The notes beneath the pieces were generated by a model, which was not told the origin of the DNA, searched no databases, and saw only the letters and a list, made by a program, of their open reading frames with translations. A DNA stretch of 64,000 nt from Engraulis encrasicolus (lineage: Eukaryota > Chordata > Actinopteri > Clupeiformes > Engraulidae): the NCBI RefSeq assembly GCF_034702125.1, contig NC_085867.1, positions 42,857,983-42,921,982 on the forward strand, written 5' to 3'. Made by a program: the position numbers and the translations under genes. This document shows positions 44,483 through 55,032 of the stretch, in pieces (the first letter of the stretch is position 1; each line of letters begins with the position of its first letter).

Positions 44483-46088
44483 TGGGTTTCATGACACTGA
44501 AAGATGCTTAATTATCTCCTGTTGTTCTTAGACTTGTGCTGGGAGAACTGGGTCATCTATCCAGAGAGCTTCACCTTTACCCAGTGTAGTGCATGCAGCC
44601 CACAGCCAAAGCCAGCTGACGTCCCCAGCCCTGAAGACTCCGGAACAGGGATCTCCCCACAGGTGCTGCACTATACACCTCTTCTCCAACACAGTATTTT
44701 AGCACCAAATGCAGTCTAGATGTTAAACTACCTCTCCAAGTGTTGAATTAACACTGCAAAATGCATTGTTTATAAGTTAAGTGAGCACAAAAGTGTTTAT
44801 TGAAATTTAAGGAAATTCGAAAATGCTGAAATGTAATCTTTGGTAGCAAAAATCACCTCCCAAGTGTTGAACCAAAGGATTTTAGGATCTGTTTTTGCAT
44901 AGATTGATTAAGTTGTGAATCCTCCTCACATAGGCAGAGGGAAAATATGGTAGGTGTGTCCCTGCTGGAATTGCCCATGTGTATTTCCAAATGTAGGAAC
45001 AAGAGATTGTGAACGGTGTGAAAAGTTTGGTTCAGAGAAGTCATTGCTTTGTCTATTGAGTCTCGTCTCTCTGTGATCCCTGCCTTCAAGGTCTACTGTG
45101 TGAAAAAGACACTTTACTTAACATTGTAGGTCATGAATTAAATAATGATTAATTCACGAGTAAATAGTGCTACTACGTTCAGCTTAATAGCCAGTTCAGT
45201 TCTCCTTGACACTGGACTGCTGCCACAGGCACTCTTTGACATTGTCAGAGCATGGAGTTAAAACAAACTGAACTGAACTTTATCACTTGATTGCCTAATA
45301 CTTAGGTTCATGTTACTTAAGGGTATTTGCATGTGCAGTGGTGATACAAGTTTTTGGGAGGTTTCCTTGATTATTCTTGCACTTATATGACCTCGCTGCA
45401 GGTGCAGTCATTTCCTTCGTGGTAAGGAGACATCTGAAAGACCAGAAGAGAATGTTGAATTCACAATTGCATGTAAATAATAACAGAAAATTATAAAATG
45501 ATGACCATGAACTAATGTACGTATTTATAGTTCTAACAATGTGCTGGTTCAAAATATTTCACTTTTTTTAAAACTTTGGCCATACATTGTTAAAGTCAAA
45601 GCTAATTCAGAAGGTTGATTCATTCAAGGTGACGGTTGAAACAAACTACGTTTTAACCTCCCCTTGGTGTTTATGTAATTTAGTATGTTTTTTTTTTACC
45701 TATTCCTTGGCGTTCATGTAATATTAATGTGTTTTAACCACCCCTTGTCGTTCATGTCATTTAACTTGTTTTAACCACGCTTGGGTGTTGTTGATGCATT
45801 TGATTGATAGATGTTTTTCATCTATTCCTTGCCCAGGTGTCCTGCTGCCAGGTCGTTGATGCATTTGATTGATAGATGTATTTTCATCTATTCCTTGCCC
45901 AGGTGTCCTGCTGCCAGCCGGTTGCCTATGACCTGGTTCCTTTCTTCTACCTGGATGGCAGTGGCTCCCTGGTGATCTCGTCCGTGCCAATGGCCCACCA
46001 GTGTGGCTGCGTGGGCCAACCGCTGCTCAGCGTCCATGAATCAGCTTCACGTTTCAGTAACACGCCACCACCCCTCCACCACAAATAG
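42093..46088 (+). CDS. gsdf: gsdf, gonadal soma derived factor (TGF-beta superfamily)
   Basis: Secreted TGF-beta-like ligand of teleost gonadal somatic cells, tied to male differentiation in several fish. Join 42093-42226, 43125-43300, 43931-44005, 44532-44662, 45903-46088; 233 residues, all phases consistent. Signal peptide MSVALTLLVVLLASCPLG; short prodomain with RNSLLRGLNLQHEP; C-terminal knot with Cys 118/119, 131, 147, 150, 175/176, 206, 208. DLCWENWVIYPESF, SCCQPV and HQCGC are the family signatures. No dibasic or RxxR cleavage site is obvious before the knot. The usual CxGxC is CSAC, without the glycine, and DLGW reads DLCW. Assignment to gsdf rests on the short divergent form and the ppef2 neighbour. 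Confidence 0.88.
43125..43300 (+). CDS. gsdf: gsdf exon 2, prodomain
   Basis: 176 bases, acceptor ctgtag, donor GTAGGC. Encodes CQGDMQQAIRNSLLRGLNLQ and a basic helix ELRDKWKAALRASGY. The amphipathic I...LL..LNL pattern is typical of TGF-beta family propeptides. A hAT-like fragment begins 12 nt after the donor. Confidence 0.88.
43313..43595. mobile_element. hAT-like fragment in gsdf intron 2
   Basis: Begins CAGTGATTCTCAAAGTGTGG 12 bp after the exon-2 donor and contains ggtccggggacc and ggtggtccctgaac. The right inverted end is missing. Confidence 0.65.
43931..44005 (+). CDS. gsdf: gsdf exon 3, start of the cystine-knot domain
   Basis: 75 bases, acceptor ctgcag, donor GTGGGG. Encodes NEQDPEAAAMGQPCCQMSSQ then VFIT; the adjacent cysteines are the first of the knot. 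Confidence 0.85.
44450..44482 (+). repeat. (AAT)n microsatellite in gsdf intron 3
   Basis: About 11 trinucleotide units, about 50 bp before exon 4; preceded by a CTACTA run. Confidence 0.9.
44532..44662 (+). CDS. gsdf: gsdf exon 4, DLCWENW segment
   Basis: 131 bases, acceptor tcttag, donor GTGCTG. Encodes DLCWENWVIYPESFTFTQ then CSACSP and a Pro-rich loop. It corresponds to the finger-1 region of TGF-beta ligands. Confidence 0.9.
45652..45917 (+). repeat. Tandem duplications in gsdf intron 4 that copy the exon-5 acceptor
   Basis: Two near-identical copies of about 62 bp, 45790-45851 and 45855-45917, each containing a polypyrimidine stretch, gcccag and GTGTCCTGCTGCCAG. Upstream (45652-45785) a looser repeat of ttttaaccaccccttg... 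occurs three times. Only the second copy leads into the open frame; the first meets TGA at 45870. Confidence 0.9.
45903..46088 (+). CDS. gsdf: gsdf exon 5, C-terminal knot and stop
   Basis: 186 bases, acceptor gcccag, stop TAG at 46086. Encodes VSCCQPVAYDLVPFFYLDG, then PMAHQCGC and a 25-residue tail that goes beyond the usual CxC end of TGF-beta ligands. Its acceptor and first 15 coding bases are duplicated 66 bp upstream. Confidence 0.92.
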   Translation: MSCCQPVAYDLVPFFYLDGSGSLVISSVPMAHQCGCVGQPLLSVHESASRFSNTPPPLHHK

Positions 46089-47390
46089 CTCAGTGTGATC
46101 TGTTTGGGAGAGGTATACCCTCATCCATCCCTAATGCACAGAAGTTTTTTTTTTTTAGATTGGTTCAAGTTGTGACTTTCAAGACATAGCCTGGAAGAAG
46201 ATAGCATTTGATACAGGTTATGGACACATATATTTCACTGGAGTCAAAACAGTTATTGTGTATCTGTGTAGCTATATGAGGTTGTGAAGTTTATTTGTTT
46301 AAATTGCTGCTGGCTGCTGTGTTGCTTCTGAGACCTCAGAATCGTTTTTAGTTTGGACTTCCCCCCGGTTCTGAGAACAAGTCTTTCGGGGGAAATCAGC
46401 TCTCATATTTCATCCCTCCCTGGCATGATTTTGGCGCAGTACGAGAGAGGATAGCTACTTGGTGTTCCCTGCAAAAATGTGAGCACTCATAAAGAGTGTT
46501 CTTGCCAGACATTCCCACAGTTAACCCTGTAACGTCAGCAGTGGACCCTTTTCACGTGGATACTCTCAGTTGTGGCCTTGAAACTGGGTTGTGAACTACT
46601 TTCATGAGTTGTTTTTATTGTGTGTGTGTTTTTTTTTTTTTTTTTGATTGGCCACCCTTGTTCAGTGTCGTTTGCTTGAACTCATTGTGTCAACAACAAA
46701 AGTAGCAGTCCACTGGGGAAAAAAAATCAATATACCCTTTCTTTGAATAGCACTTGGAATCCCTTAAACTTTCCACGATTGTTCGATATATTCTAGGCAT
46801 TAGAGTGTTGAATAGCACTCCCAACTATTTTTCAACACTGCTCACTTTGGGAACAAGTGGTTCTTCCCACAGGCAGTCGAAAACACATTTTATTTAGAAC
46901 ATATCGGCTACTTTGTAATCCACTCCTGACTTTTCTGCAACATGACTGCATGTATACGTGTAAGGTTCTCATGGGTTGAGGTGGCTTGTGTGTGTGACTG
47001 GCTTGTTTTAGTCATGCCTATCCAAGCTATATTATGTCTGCAAGTTCTGTACTGGAACATTCCAGGTCACGTCACCTGAACATTCTACCTTATGAAAAAA
47101 ACATCTTGTTTACTTTTTGAGAACATGGCTCTCTTGTTTCTTCACTTGTCAAACATCACAGTATTTTTTTCACTCATGTGTTTATGGTGTGTATTACTCT
47201 TTTTATATATAAAAACTTGCTTTTGTGTATTTTATGTAGCCTTTATTTGAATCAACCCTGTAGATAAGACTTGATTCCTTACCAACACTAACAGTTTGTC
47301 ATTAGATAATATAGCTCCTACAATTAAACACACAACAAATATGTTCACTTTGTACCAAAAGTATTTATGTTACTTGCATGCATTTTAATG
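46089..47390 (+). other. Probable gsdf 3' UTR
   Basis: No coding features. AT-rich, with T-runs at about 46145 and 46630. It contains no recognisable transposon, unlike the rest of the window. Confidence 0.45.
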
Positions 47391-47396
47391 AATAAA
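47391..47396 (+). promoter_or_regulatory. gsdf: Probable gsdf polyadenylation signal
   Basis: AATAAA about 1.3 kb after the gsdf stop, followed within about 35 nt by a GT/T-rich stretch (cccttgttcgtttttc). No other AATAAA with a downstream element was noticed between the stop and here. Confidence 0.5.
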
Positions 47397-47916
47397 AATG
47401 GTATATAAAAAACAAAACAACCCTTGTTCGTTTTTCTTCATTGCTAACTAAGATTTATTTAGAAGACCTCAGTTGTGAAAAAGACTGGAATGCATGAAAC
47501 AAAAAAATCCACTGTGTGAATTATGTATAGCAGAGATAAGGAGTGAGTTATCTGTTGATCGTGCCTTTGTGGGCTTTACTTTGGACCGCTGGAGTGATCT
47601 CTGGCATAGTTCCCTGGCATTTCTCATGCCTTGCTGCGCACTTGTGAACGAGGCTTCGACACTCCAGAGCTGCACTGCTCTTGCCTCCCGTAAGGGTTTC
47701 CTTGTATTTTCCTTTATCCCCTCTCTTGGAAAAAAGGGGAAAATATGTGCAGAGAAAAAGAATTGGGAGCCTTTAAGGTGTTTTATATGACATTATTCTA
47801 GGAGGGAAAAAAATATCAAGCCAGTCAAGGGAAGGAAAGAAGAAGAAGAGATTCTGTGGCGCAGTTCCCCTCCTAACTCTGTGTCACTTGTACTCTTGTG
47901 GATAACCTGACGCCAC

Positions 47917-48199
47917 ATGGCGGTCCAATTTTCTCTCCGGAGACACAGGGGCAGGCTGTCCACCCTCTTCTTGGCGATGGTGCTGGCCGGGGTTGGGGCT
48001 TGGGCAGCACCTGTGGATGGGACTATAGCACCTGTGGATGGGGCTATAGTCTGTGAGGATACTGCCAGTGTGCTGAAGGAGAGGGACGGGAGTGACAAGC
48101 TGCCTCCGGACTTCATGGTAAAATGCACAGCGTGGACCTTTTTCAGAATGAAGATGATGGGCGACGTGCGGACAGTGCGCTTCAAACCATCCTACAAAG
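47917..48199 (+). CDS. Unrecognised secreted protein, exon 1
   Basis: 283 bases from the ATG to a GTGAGA donor, ending one base into a Gly codon. Carries the signal peptide, a 21-bp tandem duplication (48007-48027 and 48028-48048) and two cysteines. Confidence 0.7.
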
Positions 48200-50137
48200 G
48201 TGAGAGGGTGAACACAGTGGTTTTCATAGGACTCAGGAAGAGGTCAAACAAAACCAATGAAACAGGTCTTAGGCAAGGAGGGACTATGTTTAACAACTGT
48301 GAATAACAACCTGGTTTGGGTCTTTTATGAGAAAGCCTTTTTTTACTGCAGTGCTGCAATACTGTCCTGAATATTGCATTACATGCATTGTAGTTAATTG
48401 CAATATTTTTGTAGTTTGCACAGTAAATAAATCACATTTATTCCCATTATACTGTATAATACTGAAGTAGAGGCATATCAAAGAAAGTGGATCTAACAAG
48501 AAGCGTAATTTTGTTTCCTTTCCGGTATCCACTTTATGTCGGGTGAACGCCCCTTTAGGAGACCTTCGGAGTCCTTAGGTTGAGAATCAATGAAGTCCCC
48601 CTTAGCACTGTAGACGGCGGTAGCGCACGTCTTGCGCAAACACCTCAAAAAGAGAAGAAGTGGGGGACAACGCCCCCTTAGGAGACCCAACTTGAGCACA
48701 CGCTTTTGCGTTGAGTGGGCGTGTTTTGCAATATCTTGGTCTTATTCAGTATTTTTGGGCATATTATAACCAATGCTATTTAATTGAGGGGCCCTGATTC
48801 CATTGAGGGGGGGGAGGGGGGTTATGGCTATGACATATAAAACAATGCTGTTTCATAGTGGGTCCCCTTTCACATACCACAACTGGTATATAATTTATTG
48901 ATAATTAAGTGCAGAATTCCAATTTAGTGCCTTTGATGATCTATCTACATGTCCATCCGTCCATTCATCCACCCAGTGCACTTAAACCAACAACACCAAA
49001 AAGGTCAAAGTTGAACATGTGACGAGAACAGAAGTCATTTTGCATTAACTCCGTAATGTGACTGTAGATTTTGCTTCAATAATGCACAATTAGACTTAAC
49101 TGCAGCATGTAAGCCCAAACAAATCCGCTCTACTCCTCCAGATATATCCACAATGGGAATGCAAGTGCAATTAATTAATTAATTAATTAATTAATTAAAG
49201 GTGGGGTTGCAGGTTAACCATTTTAAGAAAATGTACTATTATGACATTACGTTGGGGGTTCCGCAGGCTCTATAGGAGTCTATGTAGAACCTTAGAATCC
49301 TGGGGGAGTTCCCCCAACGTGATGTCATACCTGCAACCCCACCTTTAATTATATTTATTTGCGTACTTACCTACTGTGCATACAGTACTTGCATAACAAC
49401 TAAATGTGATTTCTCCATAACTTCACCATTGTTCACCATTGTTCACCAGCGAGGCCCTCAGCCTCATTTGCGCTACATAATGTGGCCCTTGAGGAAAGCT
49501 AAGTGGAGAGGACTGGCTTACAGCAGTGTTTCCCAACCGTTTTTGTCTTGTGTAACCCCAAGCCTTTTCGTTGTGCCATGAGTATCCCCTATCCCCTCAA
49601 GTTCTATATCACGTTCTCTATCCCAATGTAACTAAGCTCCATATATTTGTTAAAATTGCATTTTTCCAAGTACCCCCTGCAGTGTGCTCGCGTACCCCTA
49701 GTGGTACACGTACCCCTGGTTGGGAAACACTGGCTTACAGTATAGCTTGTCTTTGTTTTCTGGCAGGAGAGATGGGCGAATACTGCTGGTCAAGGCACAT
49801 CAGCTGCAGCACAGGAGAGAGCCTGACGCACGTCTACGTCGTCATGCCAACACACGCATCAGTTCTGAGCGGCACAGAAGGGCCCACACTCAGCGTTGTC
49901 TCAGCCTCACACAGAGACATACTGAAGCCGAGCCGAGGAGAGGCGCTGCTCCCAGACAAATGCGGCCTACGCTATGATGTCCTGGAATATTTCAACAAAG
50001 GCGGGCAGGAGGCCACGCTCTGCCTCAAGATGGATGCCCCAGCAGACATCCTGGAGGAAGACCTAAGATGCCCACCTTTCCTCGTGTCCATCTGGCTCCC
50101 TGCGGTCAGCCTCAGCGACGGGGATTCTGGGTCTTAA
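47917..50137 (+). CDS. Unrecognised secreted cysteine-containing protein, two exons, 217 residues
   Basis: Join 47917-48199 and 49767-50137. The ATG has a good context (gccacATGg). Seen: basic n-region RRHRGR, hydrophobic core LSTLFLAMVLAGVGAWA, likely cleavage near residue 30, an in-frame seven-residue duplication (APVDGTI APVDGAI) at the mature N-terminus, then seven cysteines at about residues 46, 70, 101, 108, 160, 180 and 196. Local stretches: KCTAWTFFRMKM, GEYCWSRHISC, THVYVVMP, KCGLRYDVLEYF, ATLCLKM. No transmembrane segment after the signal peptide, no N-glycosylation sequon and no dibasic processing site noticed. I do not recognise a family. Evidence for a gene: signal peptide, clean GT-AG borders with matching phase, two open exons, and GC content above the flanks. 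It could instead have further exons I missed. Confidence 0.7.
48780..49198. other. Intron of the unrecognised secreted gene, no element recognised
   Basis: Includes a G-run near 48815 and an (ATTA)n tract at 49171-49198 that leads into the TTAA-flanked MITE. Confidence 0.5.
49199..49344. mobile_element. TTAA-flanked MITE (AGGTGGGGTTGCAGGT)
   Basis: 146 bp, ends AGGTGGGGTTGCAGGT and ACCTGCAACCCCACCT with TTAA on both sides. Interior carries the further inverted pair tgacattacgttgggggtt / aacgtgatgtca. Lies in the intron of the unrecognised secreted gene. Confidence 0.9.
49524..49732. mobile_element. hAT-type element (CAGTGTTTCCCAACC) 26 nt before an exon
   Basis: Ends CAGTGTTTCCCAACC and GGTTGGGAAACACTG; perfect 8-bp duplication gcttacag. 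The right duplicate ends at 49740; the exon begins at 49767. Confidence 0.94.
49767..50137 (+). CDS. Unrecognised secreted protein, exon 2
   Basis: 371 bases; acceptor ttttctggcag, then (G)EMGEYCWSRH in phase with exon 1, stop TAA at 50135. Five of the seven mature cysteines are here. A hAT-type insertion ends 26 bases before the exon. Confidence 0.72.
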
Positions 50138-50246
50138 AAGCCATTTAGTCAACACTTATACGGTGTATATGTTAGCTAAATCTTGTCTATAAGGACATCA
50201 TCTTCAGGTCAAAGTGGCTTGCTGTCATTCTTTGTGTAGCCTAAGA

Positions 50247-50597
50247 CAGGGGTTCTCAAACTATTTTGGGCTGGGGACCCCTAATGGAGGAGAGCATTTG
50301 GCAAGGTCCCCCTCATAATCACACCACAATTTATACTTACACATTTTTTTTCTAATTTTAATTTCAATGCAAATTGTTTGAAATAATCATTAAAGCAAAT
50401 TAAAGCAAAAGTGCCTATGCAGGAACAGGTTAATTTTGTTTAAATGTAATGTGGGCAACTGTGTTTCCCTTACAGTAGTACTACATGGTGCTTTCACATT
50501 TTCGTGTATTGCAATGGAACAAAGTTTTTTCACGCACTCCTTGACAATGTATCACAGACCCCTAGGGGTTCTTGGACCCCTACTTTGAGAACCACTG
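50247..50597. mobile_element. hAT-type element (CAGGGGTTCTCAAAC)
   Basis: 351 bp, ends CAGGGGTTCTCAAACT and TTTGAGAACCACTG; perfect 8-bp duplication gcctaaga. Probably within the 3' UTR of the unrecognised secreted gene. Confidence 0.93.
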
Positions 50598-51706
50598 GCC
50601 TAAGAAAGAATTTGGAGATCTACTGCATGGCTGCAGAATACACCTGATAAACAGCTTTTATAATCAGAACTAATATGTAAATAGAATATACAGCATTTTT
50701 CTTTACAAGGACCTGTCAAGACCACGGACTGTCATGAGAAGACTTTTTTTTTTTTAAGTGCAAGTGGTTCTCAGATACAGGTCTGAAAGGTTTTGGCAGA
50801 AACTGTTTTTACTACATGGACTGCACACCTAGACGAATCCAAATTATTATATGGAGCAGTATATGGAGCGCGCATTTCTGCCTTGTAGCTTATTCGATGA
50901 AAACGAGGAAGGGGCCACTGTTATTGCATGCAGGGGCGTAGCTAAACCTATTTTACTGGGTCACGTGCCTGGGTATTGATTTGCTGTGTCCCGGTATGAG
51001 TTTCAAAAAACAACCTAGCTACCTTGGAATTTCGCTCAAATACAAAATAGTGCACATGCACTTCTTGCCATTATATAATTAATTTACAAGCTTTTAAGAT
51101 AAATAACTGCAAAAATGTTTTGCTTGCGCGCTCACATTATCTCTTGGTGCCCTACTGTGCCCTTGTATAGCATTGGGGCAGCTGACGACCCTGACTGCAT
51201 GTGCCATATAAGAATAGCATAGCCCACATATGAACCATTTTGAAAGACTTATGTAGCAGTGTATCTTTTACGTATTGATAATACGGTTAGAAAAGTCATC
51301 AGTGAGGCTGCTAGGAACTTATTTCGCTGATGAATCAACATGACATGCTTGTAAAAGCAACACAAACTTTTAAACACGTTTCCAAAATATTTTCAGTGGT
51401 TTATCATTTCAGGATAAATGATAATATATATCTACATGGACTATATATATAGGCCTATATATTGTATGTAGCCACACAAGAGTGAATGGGAGTAGTAGGC
51501 CTTCTCTTTGTATTTTGAATGACAATTACATTTATAACAAGTAGAGCAAAGACAAAGAAAGGGAATAAAATGTTGTTTCACATATTTGTAAAAGAAAATG
51601 TAAAATTCTCGCACAGGACTGTGTATGTTTAAAAAATTAAATAAAGATATGTTTGAAAAGAAGATATTTGTAAGCGAGGTTGGAAATGAGGACATATTTC
51701 ACGCCT

Positions 51707-51716
51707 AATAAATAAA
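51707..51716 (+). promoter_or_regulatory. Probable polyadenylation signal for the unrecognised secreted gene
   Basis: Overlapping AATAAA hexamers followed by a GT-rich stretch at about 51728-51770 (ttttgatgtttgtg). An alternative AATAAA is at 51640. If used, the 3' UTR is about 1.6 kb and includes the hAT element 50247-50597. Confidence 0.4.
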
Positions 51717-51849
51717 CCAAAACGATTAAGTTGGTGGAGTGCCTGTTATTTTGATGTTTGTGTATTGTTTCGTATCCGCCTTTTGAAATGTTTGCATTGG
51801 GGGTGCAGTACCGTAATATGCATATACCATAGGCTGCTGTTGCCTAGGG

Positions 51850-52073
51850 CAGTGTTTCTCAACCTTTTTTTAGGCGAGGCACCCTTTCAATTACTGAACA
51901 TTTTCAAGGCGCCCCTAAGCAACAAGCTGTAACATGGCATCGCATCGGATACCACAAAAGCTTAGAAAAGTAACATTTGAAGACTCCACTGAGCACTTAC
52001 TAAGCAATAGGCCTACTTTATAAATATGTGCTAAATTGCATGATTTAGCCAGCACCCTGGTTGAGAAACACTG
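51850..52073 (+). mobile_element. hAT-type non-autonomous element, relative of 7099-7420
   Basis: 224 bp, ends CAGTGTTTCTCAACC and GGTTGAGAAACACTG; flanks gcctaggg / gcctatag match at 6 of 8. Internally deleted compared with the other copy. Confidence 0.88.
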
Positions 52074-52081
52074 GCCTATAG

Positions 52082-52086
<5 letters not shown>

Positions 52087-52143
<57 letters not shown>
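52087..52143 (+). repeat. (TC)n microsatellite
   Basis: About 57 bp uninterrupted. Confidence 0.96.
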
Positions 52144-52144
<1 letters not shown>

Positions 52145-53503
52145 ACACTCCTTTCCTCATGCTACCACTCTCTGCATCAACCTTGTCAGTTTTGACTTCA
52201 TTCACTTGACTCTGCTGCCCTCTGCTGTTCATATACAGCACAGCACCTCACATTGCCATATGAAACTCTACCACAGGGTGGTGCTCTGCTGTTGTGGATG
52301 TCAGAGCCGGTAATAAAGATTTATACACGGCTCTGGTGTATGTGTACACAAGGATTTTCAATATCGTAGAGGAGAATTGTAGCATGCACCATCAGTGCAA
52401 TGAGGTGTGGGATCAACTCTTACACTAAATGGGTATGACTTCCCAATCGAACTCTGTATCATGGTCTCATCAGAGACAAACAATCTAAGGATATGGATTG
52501 TGGGAACCATGTCCTGTAGACACCAAGATAAACAAATTCGTTTTAGATGTTGTCAAGCATGTGTGATGGTAACCAAGTAGGGGGTACAAATAAAAGTGTC
52601 CCATGCTTATAGTCAAACAGGGTGGGACTGGCCTGGGTTAAGGTTGGTTGAATGCCGTCAACATTGGAAAGCTGAATTTCACCCAAAGAAACACGTGAGC
52701 ATGTACCTTGATGATGGGTGTAGGCCTACTCATTTAGATTAAGCAAAATATGACATCTAAATGATACTATTCATCTGGCTTTTCTTTTGTAAACTCAACA
52801 GATGCTGCATATTAAAGTTACTGTATGCATGCACATTTTGGAAATTATATGTGCTTATTGAAATATTGTTCAAAACGTTACATTTCAAAGTGGGTGTCGA
52901 TTATCGATGTGCACTGTGTGTGTGTGTGTATGCGTGTGTGTGTGCGTGTGCGTGTGCGTGTGCGTGTGTGTGTACCTAGCATATGTGTGTCTAGTGCATT
53001 TAATATAACAGTGGACAATCTTTAAGGTCTAGAATCCATGCGGACTACTGCAAGGCACTTTTTCAGAACACTTTCAAACTTGTTGGTTTGCTTGGGTACT
53101 TAATTGTGTATTTGTATATGCAGCTGGACATCTTAATTTCCTCTAAAGGATCAATAAAGTTACTCTACTCTGTAATTTACTGTATATAGCCTGGCTGTTG
53201 CAACTACAAAGATCTCTTGGCTTGCTGTATTCCATTCCATTTCCATTGAAATGCTAAAATACACTTTGGCTTCCATGAATGGATATACTGTATCCTATGG
53301 ATGACCTCAATGACCTTCAATTTGCCTCCAATGTCAATCAGAAAATGAATATCTTAAATTATATAGGTTATTATTCTGGGAGTTGCAAACCCTCAAAAAT
53401 GCCATGCTTTTATCTTGTGCACAATTGGCATGCATAGAGGGAGTTAAAGGACCAGTTCAGTCAATTTCAACATGCAGTTGTAATGCTCACACTACCCTGG
53501 ACT

Positions 53504-54163
53504 CAGTGGTGTAGTCTACTTTTTTATGGTGGGTATACTGTATATTTGAGTGTGGTGGAAAGTGCGCACATCCAGCAAAAAAGCTTTCCTGGTGAACCAG
53601 AAGCTATGTGTTGACGCCCAGGGGGCTGGGCTACACAAACCAGGCTACTGGTTCACCAGGAAACAAAAAAGCATCAGCAGGTGCCAAATCAAAAAACTGT
53701 CACATGTAGGAGCGGGAAAGGATCTGCACACTGCTTGCAAAAGACTTAATTTATTAGAGGCAACGTTTCGATCATACTGTAGATCTTCTTCAGGCATCTT
53801 GATGTAGTCTTGGTGTAGTCTACATAGTCTACATAGAACGCGGGTATACGGAGTACCCACTTAAAATTGATTGATCCATTGTTTTGAATAGTGCAAATAT
53901 ATCCAGTATACCCACTTCAAAAAATGCTCAAATATACAGTATATCTTGATGCCTGAAGAAGATCTATGATCGAAACGTTGCCTCTAATAAATTAAGTCTT
54001 TTGCAAGCAGTGTTCAGATCCTTTCCCGCTCCTACATATACTGTATATTTGAGCATTTTTTGAAGTGGGTATACTGGATATATTTGCACTATTCAAAACA
54101 ATGGATCAATCCATTTTAAGTGGGTACTCCGTATACCCGCGTTCTATGTAGACTACACCACTG
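53504..54163 (+). mobile_element. MITE family A copy 4, enlarged by a nested inverted repeat
   Basis: Outer ends CAGTGGTGTAGTCTAC and GTAGACTACACCACTG with a perfect 8-bp duplication cctggact. Inside are inverted arms (about 53700-53800 and 53943-54040, sharing cgaaacgttgcctctaat on one strand) that enclose another family A segment with its own GTAGTCTAC end at about 53812. Confidence 0.88.
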
Positions 54164-54656
54164 CCTGGACTTGTCAGTACCTGAGTTTTTTTCCCCTTCT
54201 TCAGCCTTTTCCAAGATCTTGGTCATTGTAATGGGGGCAGCGCTTTGTTTACATTTCAAAAAAACATTTTTATTTATTCCAACATCCGAAAGGTTATACA
54301 ACATCAACAGACAACTAGCAAACAGTGGTACCTTTTGGGAAAATATTTGGAGTAGGCCTATGTTATTTTTTTTAAAAACGCAAACAAACGCTGCCCCCAT
54401 TAGAATAGCTCATATCTCGGAAAGGGCTTAATCGAAAAATGTGGCATCACCGGTTACTGACAAGTCAAGGGTAGCGTGAGCAATACAACAGCATATTGAA
54501 ATTGACTGAACTGGTTCTTTAACAGCTTCGCTATTTAACCTCAATTTTCTCTTTATTTATTTCCATCTGGTGATGTTGATTTAATTGGCTGTTTTAACTA
54601 CTTGACCAATGACTAGAAAACATAGATAGTACTGTACACTGTCTGTGTGTATCCAT

Positions 54657-55032
54657 TAGGGCTGCACGATTATGGAAAAAATCATAATCACGATTATTTT
54701 GGTCAAAATCGTAATCACAATTAATAATCACGATTATTGTTTTTTTGCAGATTTTTTTGAAAATTATAACAAGATGAAATATAGCCAAAAAAGAATTATA
54801 TTCAGGATGAGCAAAATAGTATGAATTGTAATAACTATGTAAAGGCAATAGCATGAAACTTAGGTGGACAGATTTCTGGCCAGAAACACCAGCCTGTCAG
54901 TATGTTCTGTCTTCAAGGACGCTCTCAAAGGTAGGTCACTATTGCCACGATTAAATCACGATTAATATCACGACTTCAATTTCACAAATTTATCACGATT
55001 TTCGATTATTTTCGATTAATTGTGCAGCCCTA
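54657..55032. mobile_element. hAT-type MITE (TAGGGCTGCACGATTA)
   Basis: 376 bp, ends TAGGGCTGCACGATTA and AATTGTGCAGCCCTA; perfect 8-bp duplication gtatccat; many cacgatta motifs inside. Confidence 0.94.

Noticed and set aside
47494..47790. 98-codon plus-strand frame between gsdf and the unrecognised secreted gene
   Set aside because: No signal peptide, conserved motif, splice link or recognisable family. It follows the gsdf polyadenylation signal and looks like a chance frame.
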